Part shown: piece after piece, positions 22,481 to 29,688 of the stretch
Layout: each line of letters begins with the position of its first letter
How positions within the stretch are numbered: position 1 is the stretch's first letter
DNA from: Nocardioides sp. Arc9.136
GTDB taxonomy: Bacteria > Actinomycetota > Actinomycetes > Propionibacteriales > Nocardioidaceae
Assembly: GCF_030506255.1 (NCBI RefSeq)
Contig: NZ_CP113431.1
Coordinates: forward strand, 2,046,001-2,110,000
Length of the DNA: 64,000 nucleotides
Direction of reading: 5' to 3'
The notes under the pieces: model-generated
The model's database searches: none
What the model was told of the DNA's origin: nothing
What the model saw: only the letters and a program-made list of their open reading frames with translations
Made by a program: the position numbers and the translations under genes

Positions 22481-23323
22481 CTAGGCCCGGCCCGCGGGAC
22501 GCCGACGCGACCCGACGCGCTCGCGGACCCCGAGCGCCTCCTCCGGGCGGTTGGTGGTCACGAGCCACGCGCGGCCCGGGCGCAGCCAGTGCTCCAGGGA
22601 CCGCGGGGTGTCGATGGTCCACACCAGCAGCGGCATGCCCCGACGGCGGGCGAACCCGGCCAGGCCGGCGCGGGCGAGCCAGTGGTGGGCGACGACGACG
22701 TTCGCTCGCGACTGGCGGTAGCGCAGGTGCGGCCAGACCTCGGACGCCCGGACGCGGAGCTGGCGCCAGACCGGGAAGCCGGTCACCTTGCGTCCCAGGG
22801 ACAGCCCGACCAGCAAGTCGATGCCCTGGGCCTCCGCCCAGTCGCGGACCTCGCGGACGGCGTCGTCGTCGAGCGTGGTGACGACGAGGTTCTCGGCCCC
22901 CAGGCGTTCCACGGCGCGGGCGGTGGCCTCGGCACAGTTGCCGACGAACTTGAGGTCGAGGTGGGCGCGCCGGTTGCCCGCGAGCGCGTCGAGGACCTCG
23001 TCGTACAGCAGGAGGTCCGGCACGACCGAGCGGAGCTCGTCGACCGTCATCGAGGCCAGCTCGACCTCCTCGCCCTCGACCTCGACGACGGAGTCGTGGA
23101 ACACCACGAGCGTCCCGTCCCCGCAGCGCTCGACGTCGAACTCCACGAAGTCGACGTCCAGGGCCAGCGCGCGCTCGACCGCCGCGCGGGTGAGGCAGCG
23201 GTGGGCGCTGAGCTGGACCTGCTGGACCGGGCCGGGCCGCACGGGCCACACGGGTCGCGTCACGGGTCGCGTCACGGGTCGCGTCACGGGTCGCGTCACG
23301 GGTCGCGTCACGGGCACCATCAT
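22481..23323 (-). CDS. Glycerophosphodiester phosphodiesterase family protein
   Basis: A 280-residue GDPD TIM-barrel protein. The catalytic pattern is recognisable though altered: SAHRCLT (His-Arg, usually HRG), VEFDVERCGDG (Glu/Asp metal ligands), VVFHD (second His) and HLDLKF. It would cleave glycerophosphodiesters to glycerol 3-phosphate and an alcohol. The N-terminus starts MMVPVTRP and carries five VTRP units from a DNA tandem repeat, an unusual leader. The start at 23323 is chosen for its AAAGGGGG ribosome site 6 nt upstream. Confidence 0.82.
   Translation of the reverse strand: MMVPVTRPVTRPVTRPVTRPVTRPVWPVRPGPVQQVQLSAHRCLTRAAVERALALDVDFVEFDVERCGDGTLVVFHDSVVEVEGEEVELASMTVDELRSVVPDLLLYDEVLDALAGNRRAHLDLKFVGNCAEATARAVERLGAENLVVTTLDDDAVREVRDWAEAQGIDLLVGLSLGRKVTGFPVWRQLRVRASEVWPHLRYRQSRANVVVAHHWLARAGLAGFARRRGMPLLVWTIDTPRSLEHWLRPGRAWLVTTNRPEEALGVRERVGSRRRPAGRA
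23249..23308. repeat. Five perfect 12-bp tandem repeats at the 5' end of the GDPD gene
   Basis: Unit CACGGGTCGCGT (plus-strand reading) repeats five times in phase with the minus-strand gene, encoding Val-Thr-Arg-Pro each time. A partial sixth unit precedes it. Copy number is likely to vary by slippage without breaking the frame. Confidence 0.95.
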
Positions 23324-23329
23324 CGGGTG

Positions 23330-23337
23330 CCCCCTTT
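23330..23337 (-). promoter_or_regulatory. Ribosome-binding site for the GDPD gene
   Basis: AAAGGGGG on the minus strand, 6 nt before ATG 23323. It decides the start against an upstream in-frame ATG at 23350. Confidence 0.55.
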
Positions 23338-23360
23338 GCCGTCCGTGCAACGGTGGCCCC

Positions 23361-24020
23361 GTGGATCTCTACGACGTGATGCGGACGACGGCGGCGGTCC
23401 GGGAGTTCACCGACGACCCGCTGCCCGACGAGGTGCTGCACCGGGTCCTGGACGCGGCCCGCTTCGCACCCAGCGGCGGCAACCGCCAGGGCACGCGCGT
23501 CGTCGTCGTCCGGGACCGGGCGACGCGCGAGCGGCTCGCCGAGCTCAACGAGCCGGCCGTGCGCCGGTACGTCGCGCAGCAGAAGGCGGGGGAGAGCCCG
23601 TGGAACCCCGTGCACCCGCCCGGTCCCTCCGCGGAGGAGATCGCGGCGACACGGGTGCCGGGGGCGTTCACCGAGCCGGTGCTGCGTGCACCGGTCGTGC
23701 TGGTCGTCCTCGTCGACCTCGCGGTGGTCGCCGCGATGGACCAGGACCTCGACCGCGTCGGCATCGTCGGCGGGGCCTCGGTCTACCCGCTGGTGTGGAA
23801 CGTGCTGCTCGCCGCCCGCGCCGAGGGGTACGGCGGCACCATCACCACCATGGCGACGGCCGAGGAGCCGGCGGTCAAGGAGCTGCTCGGCGTCCCGGAG
23901 ACGTACGCACTGGCCGCCGTGGTGCCGCTGGGGCGTCCGGTCAAGCAGCTGACCCGGCTCAGGCGGGTGCCGGTCGAGGAGCTCGCCGTGCGCGAGCGCT
24001 TCGACGGGGAGCCGTTCTGA
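23361..24020 (+). CDS. Nitroreductase family protein (FMN-dependent)
   Basis: A 219-residue nitroreductase-fold flavoprotein. The N-terminal RTTAAVREFTDDPLPDEVL and FAPSGGNRQGTRVVVV contain the usual FMN phosphate-binding Arg/Ser residues. GIVGGASVYPLVWNVLLAARAEGYGG is the second FMN segment. It reduces nitro compounds, quinones or other acceptors with NAD(P)H; the true substrate is unknown. The GTG start is 37 bp from the divergent GDPD gene. An in-frame extension upstream crosses that gene and was dropped. Confidence 0.88.
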   Translation: MDLYDVMRTTAAVREFTDDPLPDEVLHRVLDAARFAPSGGNRQGTRVVVVRDRATRERLAELNEPAVRRYVAQQKAGESPWNPVHPPGPSAEEIAATRVPGAFTEPVLRAPVVLVVLVDLAVVAAMDQDLDRVGIVGGASVYPLVWNVLLAARAEGYGGTITTMATAEEPAVKELLGVPETYALAAVVPLGRPVKQLTRLRRVPVEELAVRERFDGEPF

Positions 24021-24050
24021 GCCGGCGCCCGCGCGTGCGGTCCCACCTCG

Positions 24051-24539
24051 TCATCCGTCGTCGACGGCCCGGGTCATGAAGACGCTCCACGGGTCGAGGA
24101 CGTAGTCGTCGAAGGGACCGCAATCGACGAAGCCGCGGGAGAGGTAGAGGCTCCGGGCGGGCAGGAAGAACGGCTGCGTCCCGGTCTCGAGGCTGACCCG
24201 ACGGTGGCCCGAGGCCGCCGCGTGGGCCAGCACGTGGTCGAGCAGGCCGGAGCCGACGCCACGACCGCGCGCCGCCGCGGCGGTCCGCATCGACTTCAGC
24301 TCCGCGTGGCCGGGCGACAAGCCCTTGAGCGCGGCGCAGCCGAGCAGCGTGCCGTCACCGGTCCGGGCGGTCCAGAAGGCCGTGCCGGGTACGTCGAGCG
24401 CCGCCGGGTCGAGCGCGTGGACGCTCTCGGGCGGGGACTCCACGCGCATGTCCTGCAGGTGCTGCTCGAGCAGCGCGACGACGTCGGGCCGCAGGGGCGA
24501 GTCCCGGTCCACCGCCCAGGCGGACAGCAGGTCGCTCAT
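24051..24539 (-). CDS. GNAT family N-acetyltransferase
   Basis: A 162-residue GNAT. The acetyl-CoA loop is AARGRGVGSGLL (about residues 88-99), preceded by the beta-strand LKSMRTA and followed by HRRVSLETGTQPFFLPARSLYLSRGF, a common small-molecule acetyltransferase pattern. Its ATG overlaps the stop of the glutamine-amidotransferase gene (ATGA), so it is the last gene of the minus-strand amine-catabolism locus. It may acetylate a polyamine or amine, but this is inference from position only. Confidence 0.85.
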   Translation of the reverse strand: MSDLLSAWAVDRDSPLRPDVVALLEQHLQDMRVESPPESVHALDPAALDVPGTAFWTARTGDGTLLGCAALKGLSPGHAELKSMRTAAAARGRGVGSGLLDHVLAHAAASGHRRVSLETGTQPFFLPARSLYLSRGFVDCGPFDDYVLDPWSVFMTRAVDDG

Positions 24540-25264
24540 GCGCCGCCCGCCCGCCCCGCGGCGTACGACGCGGCCGCGCGCACGAGCCCGGCGAGCAGGC
24601 CGACGTCGGCGGCCGTCTCGGGGTGCCACTGGACCGCCACGCAGAACCGGTCGCCGGGGACCTCCATGGCCTCCAGCGTGCCGTCCTCGGCGCGGGCCGC
24701 GGCGACCCAGCCCGGGTGGGTCGCCACCGACTGGTGGTGGTGGCAGGAGACGTCGAGCCGTTCGCCGACCAGCCCGGCGACCAGGGTCCCCGGCACGGTG
24801 CGGACCGACGTGCGGCCGAACGCGTCGGCGCCGGGGGAGTGCTCCTCGTGGCCGACGAGGTCGGGGGTGTGCTGGTCCAGCGAGCCACCGGCGTGGGCCG
24901 CCATCAGCTGCATGCCGCGGCAGACCCCGAGCACCGGGAGCCCGGCGGCCGCCGCGGCGTCGAGGAGCGCGAGCTCCCACGCGTCGCGGTCGGTGCGCCA
25001 GCCGGCCGTGCGCGGGTGCGGCTCCGCGCCGTACCGCGACGGGTCGACGTCGGCCCCGCCGCTGACGACCAGCCCGTCGAGGCGGCCGACGACCACGTCG
25101 GCGGCGCCGACCTGGCCGACCGGCGGCAGCAGGACCGGCACACCCCCGGTCGCCTCGACGGCCTCGGCGTACTGCGTGGGCAGCACGTCGGCCCGCTGGT
25201 CCCACACGCCCCAGGCGGCCTGCTCACGGTAGGTCGTGAGCCCGATCAGCGGCGCGGTCGTCAC
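24536..25264 (-). CDS. Gamma-glutamyl-gamma-aminobutyrate hydrolase (PuuD-like)
   Basis: A 242-residue class I glutamine-amidotransferase-like hydrolase of the PuuD type. The nucleophile elbow is VLGVCRGMQLMA, and the His-Glu pair is in VQWHPETA near residue 215. IGLTTYREQ at the N-terminus is typical. PuuD releases GABA from gamma-glutamyl-GABA in putrescine breakdown. The GTG start overlaps the SDR stop (GTGA). Its company with a gamma-glutamyl ligase and aldehyde dehydrogenase supports the assignment. Confidence 0.88.
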   Translation of the reverse strand: MTTAPLIGLTTYREQAAWGVWDQRADVLPTQYAEAVEATGGVPVLLPPVGQVGAADVVVGRLDGLVVSGGADVDPSRYGAEPHPRTAGWRTDRDAWELALLDAAAAAGLPVLGVCRGMQLMAAHAGGSLDQHTPDLVGHEEHSPGADAFGRTSVRTVPGTLVAGLVGERLDVSCHHHQSVATHPGWVAAARAEDGTLEAMEVPGDRFCVAVQWHPETAADVGLLAGLVRAAASYAAGRAGGA

Positions 25265-26040
25265 AGCGGAGTGACGTAGGCGCCGGAGATGCCGCCGTCG
25301 ACCAGGAAGGTGTTGGCGGTCATGAACGAGGAGTCGTCGGAGGCCAGGAAGAGGACCGCCGCGGCCATCTCCTCCGGCTCGCCGAAGCGCCCCATCGGCA
25401 CGTGGACCAGCCGCCGGGCGGCCCGCTCGGGGTCGCTGGCGAAGAGGTCCTGCAGCAGCGGGGTGTTGACCGGTCCCGGGCACAGCGCGTTGACCCGCAC
25501 CCCGCGCCGGGCGAACTGCACCCCGAGCTCGCGCGTCATCGACAGCACGCCGCCCTTGGAGGCGGAGTAGGAGATCTGCGAGGTGGCGGCGCCCATGACC
25601 GCGACGAACGACGCGGTGTTGATGATCGACCCCCGGCCCTGCTCGAGCATGTAGGGCAGCGCCGCCTTGCAGCACAGGTAGACGCTGGTGAGGTTGACCT
25701 CCTGCACCCGGCGCCAGGCCTCGAGGTCGGTGTCGAGGATCGAGTCGTCCTCCGGCGGGCTGATGCCGGCGTTGTTGAACGCGATGTCGACCGACCCGTA
25801 GGTCTCCTTGGCCGTCCGGAACAGCGCGTCGACCTGCTCCTTGTCGGTCACGTCGACGTGGACGTACGTCGCGTGGTCGGTGCCGCCGAGCTGGCCGACG
25901 ACCGTGTGCCCGCGCTCGTCGTCGATGTCGCCGATGACGACCTTGGCGCCCTCCTCGACGAACCGCTGCACGGTCGCCAGGCCGATGCCCGAGCAGCCGC
26001 CGGTGACGACCGCGACCCGGTCCTGGATGCGTCCTGCCAC
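25261..26040 (-). CDS. SDR family oxidoreductase
   Basis: A 259-residue classical SDR. TGGCSGIGLATV is the cofactor motif, NNAGISPPEDD follows, and the catalytic YSASKGG and VDGGISGAYV are present. The pattern fits a 3-hydroxyacyl/alcohol dehydrogenase of the BDH/glucose-dehydrogenase group. Here it may oxidise an intermediate of amine catabolism, which is inference. I start at GTG 26040, where AAAGG lies about 8 nt upstream, rather than at 26082, which lies in the terminator hairpin. Confidence 0.87.
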   Translation of the reverse strand: MAGRIQDRVAVVTGGCSGIGLATVQRFVEEGAKVVIGDIDDERGHTVVGQLGGTDHATYVHVDVTDKEQVDALFRTAKETYGSVDIAFNNAGISPPEDDSILDTDLEAWRRVQEVNLTSVYLCCKAALPYMLEQGRGSIINTASFVAVMGAATSQISYSASKGGVLSMTRELGVQFARRGVRVNALCPGPVNTPLLQDLFASDPERAARRLVHVPMGRFGEPEEMAAAVLFLASDDSSFMTANTFLVDGGISGAYVTPL

Positions 26041-26075
26041 TTCGATGCCTTTCTGGTGGTGCTTCTCGTGGAAAA

Positions 26076-26139
26076 CCGGCACTTCTCAGGGGTTGCGACC
26101 CCTGAGGAGTGCCGGATTCCCCGGGGGGCCGGGGAATCC
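26076..26139 (-). terminator. Double hairpin with T tract between aldehyde dehydrogenase and SDR genes
   Basis: Read on the minus strand, an 11-bp stem (GGATTCCCCGG/CCGGGGAATCC) is followed by an 18-bp stem with one mismatch (26076-26093 with 26098-26115) and then TTTTCC. This is a textbook Rho-independent terminator. It splits an otherwise continuous operon, so the three downstream genes depend on read-through or a separate promoter. Confidence 0.85.
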
Positions 26140-26164
26140 TGCAGCCCGTCCTGCAGCGCGGGGA

Positions 26165-27523
26165 TCAGTGGGCGATGAAGACGTTCTTCTCCTCGGTGAA
26201 CGCCATGGGGGCGTCCGGGCCGAGCTCGCGGCCGAGGCCGGACTGCTTGTAGCCGCCGAACGGGGTCCAGTAGCGGACCGAGGCGTGGGAGTTGACGCTG
26301 AGGTTGCCGGCCTCGACCGCCCGTGCGACGCGCAGGCCCCGGCCGAGGTCCCGGGTGTAGATCGAGCCGGAGAGCCCGTAGTCGGTGTCGTTGGCCAGCG
26401 CGACCGCGTCGGCCTCGTCGTCGAACGGCATCACCGCCACGACCGGCCCGAAGACCTCCTCGCGCCAGATCCGCTGCCCCGGGTCGTCGACCGCGACCAC
26501 CGACGGCGCGACCCAGAACCCGTCGCCACCGGGCGTGGACCCGGCGATGGTGACGTCGACCTCGGCCAGGTAGCCCGTGACGGTGTCGCGCTGCCGGGCG
26601 GAGATCAGCGGGCCCATCTCCGAGGCCTCGTCGGAGGGGTCGAGCACCCGCAGCGCGGTGACCGCGGGCTCGAGCAGCGAGAGGAACTCGTCGTACGCCG
26701 AGCGCTCGACGAGGATCCGCGAGCGGGCGCAGCAGTCCTGGCCGGCGTTGTCGAAGACGGCGTACGGCGCCGCCGCGGCCGCCGCGGCCAGGTCGGCGTC
26801 GGCGAAGACGACGTTGCTGCTCTTCCCGCCGAGCTCGAGGGTGACCCGCTTGACCTGCTCGGCGCAGCCCGCCATCACCCGCTTGCCGACCGCGGTCGAC
26901 CCGGTGAAGCACACCTTGCGCACCAGCGGGTGGGTCACGAACCGCTCGCCCACCACGTCGCCGCGGCCGGGCAGCACCGTCAGGACGCCCTCGGGGATGC
27001 CGGCCTCGAGCGCCAGCTCCGCCAGCCGCAGTGCCGTCAGCGGGGTGAGCTCGGCCGGCTTGAGCACCACCGTGTTGCCCGCGGCGAGCGCGGGCGCCAT
27101 GCCCCACGCCGCGATCGGCATGGGGAAGTTCCAGGGGACGATGATCCCGACCACGCCCAGCGGCTCGTGGAAGGTGACGTCGGTGCCGCCGGCCACCGGG
27201 ATCTGGCGGCCGAAGAGCCGCTCGGGCGCGCCGGCGTAGTAGTTGAGGCAGTCGCGGACGTTGCCGGCCTCCCAGCGGGCGTTGCCCCAGGTGTGGCCGG
27301 CGTTGCGGACCTCGATCTCCGCGAGCTCCTCGACGTGGGCGTCGACCACGGCGGCGTACCGACGCAGCAGCGCGGCGCGCTCGCCGGGCGCCACGGTGCG
27401 CCAGGTCGCGAAGGCCTCGTGGGCCCGCGCGATGGCGGCGTCGGCCTCCTCGACGGAGGCGAGCGGCACCTCCGCGATCGGCCGGGCGGTGGCGGGGTTG
27501 ACGACGGTGAAGGTGTCGGACAC
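26165..27523 (-). CDS. Aldehyde dehydrogenase family protein
   Basis: A 452-residue NAD(P)-dependent aldehyde dehydrogenase. The catalytic Cys lies in FDNAGQDCCARSRI and the general-base Glu in RVTLELGGKSSNVVF. The cofactor region is GNTVVLKPAELTPLTALRLAE, and KQSGLGRELG appears at the C-terminus. In the context of a gamma-glutamyl ligase it probably oxidises gamma-glutamyl-aminoaldehyde to the acid (PuuC role). GTG 27523 follows the ligase stop directly. A strong terminator follows its stop. Confidence 0.93.
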   Translation of the reverse strand: MSDTFTVVNPATARPIAEVPLASVEEADAAIARAHEAFATWRTVAPGERAALLRRYAAVVDAHVEELAEIEVRNAGHTWGNARWEAGNVRDCLNYYAGAPERLFGRQIPVAGGTDVTFHEPLGVVGIIVPWNFPMPIAAWGMAPALAAGNTVVLKPAELTPLTALRLAELALEAGIPEGVLTVLPGRGDVVGERFVTHPLVRKVCFTGSTAVGKRVMAGCAEQVKRVTLELGGKSSNVVFADADLAAAAAAAPYAVFDNAGQDCCARSRILVERSAYDEFLSLLEPAVTALRVLDPSDEASEMGPLISARQRDTVTGYLAEVDVTIAGSTPGGDGFWVAPSVVAVDDPGQRIWREEVFGPVVAVMPFDDEADAVALANDTDYGLSGSIYTRDLGRGLRVARAVEAGNLSVNSHASVRYWTPFGGYKQSGLGRELGPDAPMAFTEEKNVFIAH

Positions 27524-28918
27524 TCAGAGCCTCTCGAATCCGCGGACGAGCTCCCAGTCGGTGACGGCCGCCCGGTAGGCGGCCAGCTCGACGTCGGCCA
27601 TGTTGACGTAGTGGTCCACGACCTCGTCGCCCAGGGCGGCCCGGGCAACCACCGAGGTGGCGAAGGCCTCGCGTGCCTCGGCCAGCGTGCCCGGCACCTT
27701 GGGCTTGTCCGAGGTGTAGGCGTTGCCGACCGTCTCCTCCTCCAGCGGGAGCTCCTGCTCGATGCCGTGCAGCCCGCCGGCGATCATCGCGGCCAGCGCG
27801 AGGTAGGGGTTGACGTCGGCGCCCGGGAGGCGGTTCTCCATCCGGGCACCGGCCCCGCGGCCGACCAGGCGGACCGCGCAGGTGCGGTTGTCGGAGCCCC
27901 AGGCGATCGTCGTAGGCGCGAACGAGCCGTCCGCGAAGCGCTTGTAGGAGTTGATGTTCGGGGCGTAGAGCAGCGTCAGCTCGGCCGCCGTGGCCAGCAC
28001 ACCGGCGACGAAGTGGTCGTAGAGCGGGGTCCGCGACCCGGTCTCCTCGTCCCAGAACACCAGCGACCCGTCGGTGCCCCGCAGCGAGAGGTGGATGTGG
28101 CAGGAGCTGCCCTCGCGGGCGTCGTACTTGGCCATGAAGGTGAGCGACCTGCCCTGCTGGGCCGCTATCTCCTTCGCGACGGTCTTGTAGACCGCGTGGT
28201 TGTCCGCCGTCGTCAGCGCGTCGGCGTAGAGGAACCCGATCTCGTGCTGCCCGAGGTTGCACTCGCCCTTGGCGCCCTCCACGTCGAGCCCCGCGTCGTA
28301 CATCGTGTTGCGGATGCTGCGCAGCAGCGGCTCGACCCGGGTGGTGCCGAGGACCGAGTAGTCGACGTTGTACTGGTTGACCGGCACCAGGTCCCGGTAG
28401 CCCGAGCGGTGCGCCTCCTCGTAGGTGGTCTCGAAGGCGATGAACTCCAGCTCGGTCCCCGACATCGCCTCCCAGCCCCGCTGGGCGCACCGGTCGAGCT
28501 GGCGGCGCAGCACGGCGCGCGGGTCCTGCACGACGGGGGCGTGCCCGCCGTCCTCACCGGCGGGCCAGACCAGGTCGCACTGGACCATCGCGGTCGCGGG
28601 GAGGTGGGTCAGCCGGCGGATGGTCCGCTCGTCGAGGACCATCTCCATGTCGCCGTACCCGCGCTCCCAGGAGGAGATGGCGTAGCCCCCGACGGTGTTC
28701 ATCTCCACGTCGACGGCCAGCAGGTAGTTGCAGCCCTCGGCGCCGTGGTCGAGCACGTGGTCGACGAAGTAGCGGCCGTGGAGCCGCTTGCCCTGCAGCC
28801 GGCCCTGCATGTCGGTGAAGGCGATCACGACCGTGTCGATCGTGCCGGCCTCGATCTCGACGACCAGCTCCTCGCGGCTCAGGTGCCGGTCGTTCCGCTT
28901 CGGGGTCCCTCGGGTCAT
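27524..28918 (-). CDS. Glutamine synthetase family gamma-glutamylpolyamine/amine ligase (PuuA/GlnA3-like)
   Basis: A 464-residue protein of the GS family, of the type that joins glutamate to amines rather than ammonia. The catalytic regions are present: GTELEFIAFET (Glu ligands), EGAKGECNLGQHEIGF, HIHLSLR (His), NINSYKRFADGSFAP and ENRLPGADVNPYLALA. It lacks the adenylylation segment of GlnA-I. The start ATG 28918 is 8 bases from the regulator stop. The neighbours point to polyamine or ethanolamine-like substrates; which one cannot be told from sequence. Confidence 0.92.
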   Translation of the reverse strand: MTRGTPKRNDRHLSREELVVEIEAGTIDTVVIAFTDMQGRLQGKRLHGRYFVDHVLDHGAEGCNYLLAVDVEMNTVGGYAISSWERGYGDMEMVLDERTIRRLTHLPATAMVQCDLVWPAGEDGGHAPVVQDPRAVLRRQLDRCAQRGWEAMSGTELEFIAFETTYEEAHRSGYRDLVPVNQYNVDYSVLGTTRVEPLLRSIRNTMYDAGLDVEGAKGECNLGQHEIGFLYADALTTADNHAVYKTVAKEIAAQQGRSLTFMAKYDAREGSSCHIHLSLRGTDGSLVFWDEETGSRTPLYDHFVAGVLATAAELTLLYAPNINSYKRFADGSFAPTTIAWGSDNRTCAVRLVGRGAGARMENRLPGADVNPYLALAAMIAGGLHGIEQELPLEEETVGNAYTSDKPKVPGTLAEAREAFATSVVARAALGDEVVDHYVNMADVELAAYRAAVTDWELVRGFERL

Positions 28919-28926
28919 CGGCGTCC

Positions 28927-29688
28927 CTATCCCACGAGCCCGCGCAGCAGCGCGGCCGTGTCGTCGCAGTGCTCCTCCATCGCCCGGCGGGCGTGGTCGG
29001 CCTTGCCGGCCAGGATCGCGCGCACGACGGCCGCGTGCTGGCGGTCGGAGTGCGCGATGTTCGTGGGCAGCACCGGGATCGCCAGCAGCATCTCGTGCAG
29101 CGTCGCCTGCACCGAGGTCACCGCCTCGACCATCCGCGGGGACCGGGTCAGCGCCGCCACCGTCAGGTGGAAGCGGGAGTCGGCCTGCCGGTGCTCGGCC
29201 GGCCGGGTCGCCGACCGCACCGCGTCGTGGGCCTCCTCCAGCTGGGTCCGCGCCGCGTCGTCGAGGCGTACGTCGGCGGCGAGCGCGGCCGCGCCGGGCT
29301 CGACGACCCGCCGGAACTCCAGCGCGTCGAGCCGGTCGCGCCGGGTGACCTCGTCGGTCCGCGCGGCCCGTCGCGCCGACGGCGTCCGGGGCTCGAGCGT
29401 GACGACCGTGCCGCCGCCGCGGCCGCGGGTGGTCGTGACCAGCCCGGCCTCGCGCAGGGCCGCCATCGCCTCCCGGAGCGTCGCGCGCGACACCTGCAGC
29501 CGCGCCGCGAGGTCCCGCTCCGGCGGGAGCGCCGACCCGCGCGGGTAGACCCCGAGCCTGATCGCGGTGGCCAGCTGCTCCACGCACGCCTCGAAGGCGT
29601 GGTGGCCCCGCACCGGCCGCAGGACGGCGTCGGGCAGCCCCGCCGGGTCCGGGTCGCCCTGGGGGAGCGCTGCGCGGGCAGCGCTCAC
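28927..29688 (-). CDS. FadR/GntR family transcriptional regulator
   Basis: A 253-residue regulator. The N-terminal winged helix reads LATAIRLGVYPRGSALPPERDLAARLQVSRATLREAM in outline (about residues 37-73). The C-terminal helical FCD ligand domain has the RLDALEFRRVVEPGAAALAA start and DSRFHLTVAALTRSPRM, with metal-type His positions. It probably represses the surrounding locus until an amine or its product appears. The GTG start overlaps the permease stop (GTGA). Confidence 0.9.
   Translation of the reverse strand: MSAARAALPQGDPDPAGLPDAVLRPVRGHHAFEACVEQLATAIRLGVYPRGSALPPERDLAARLQVSRATLREAMAALREAGLVTTTRGRGGGTVVTLEPRTPSARRAARTDEVTRRDRLDALEFRRVVEPGAAALAADVRLDDAARTQLEEAHDAVRSATRPAEHRQADSRFHLTVAALTRSPRMVEAVTSVQATLHEMLLAIPVLPTNIAHSDRQHAAVVRAILAGKADHARRAMEEHCDDTAALLRGLVG

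Noticed and set aside
25808..29548. Very long plus-strand open frame across the amine-catabolism genes
   Set aside because: It is antisense to well-recognised SDR, aldehyde dehydrogenase, GS-like and regulator genes, and its translation has no domain. Long antisense frames are expected at this G+C.
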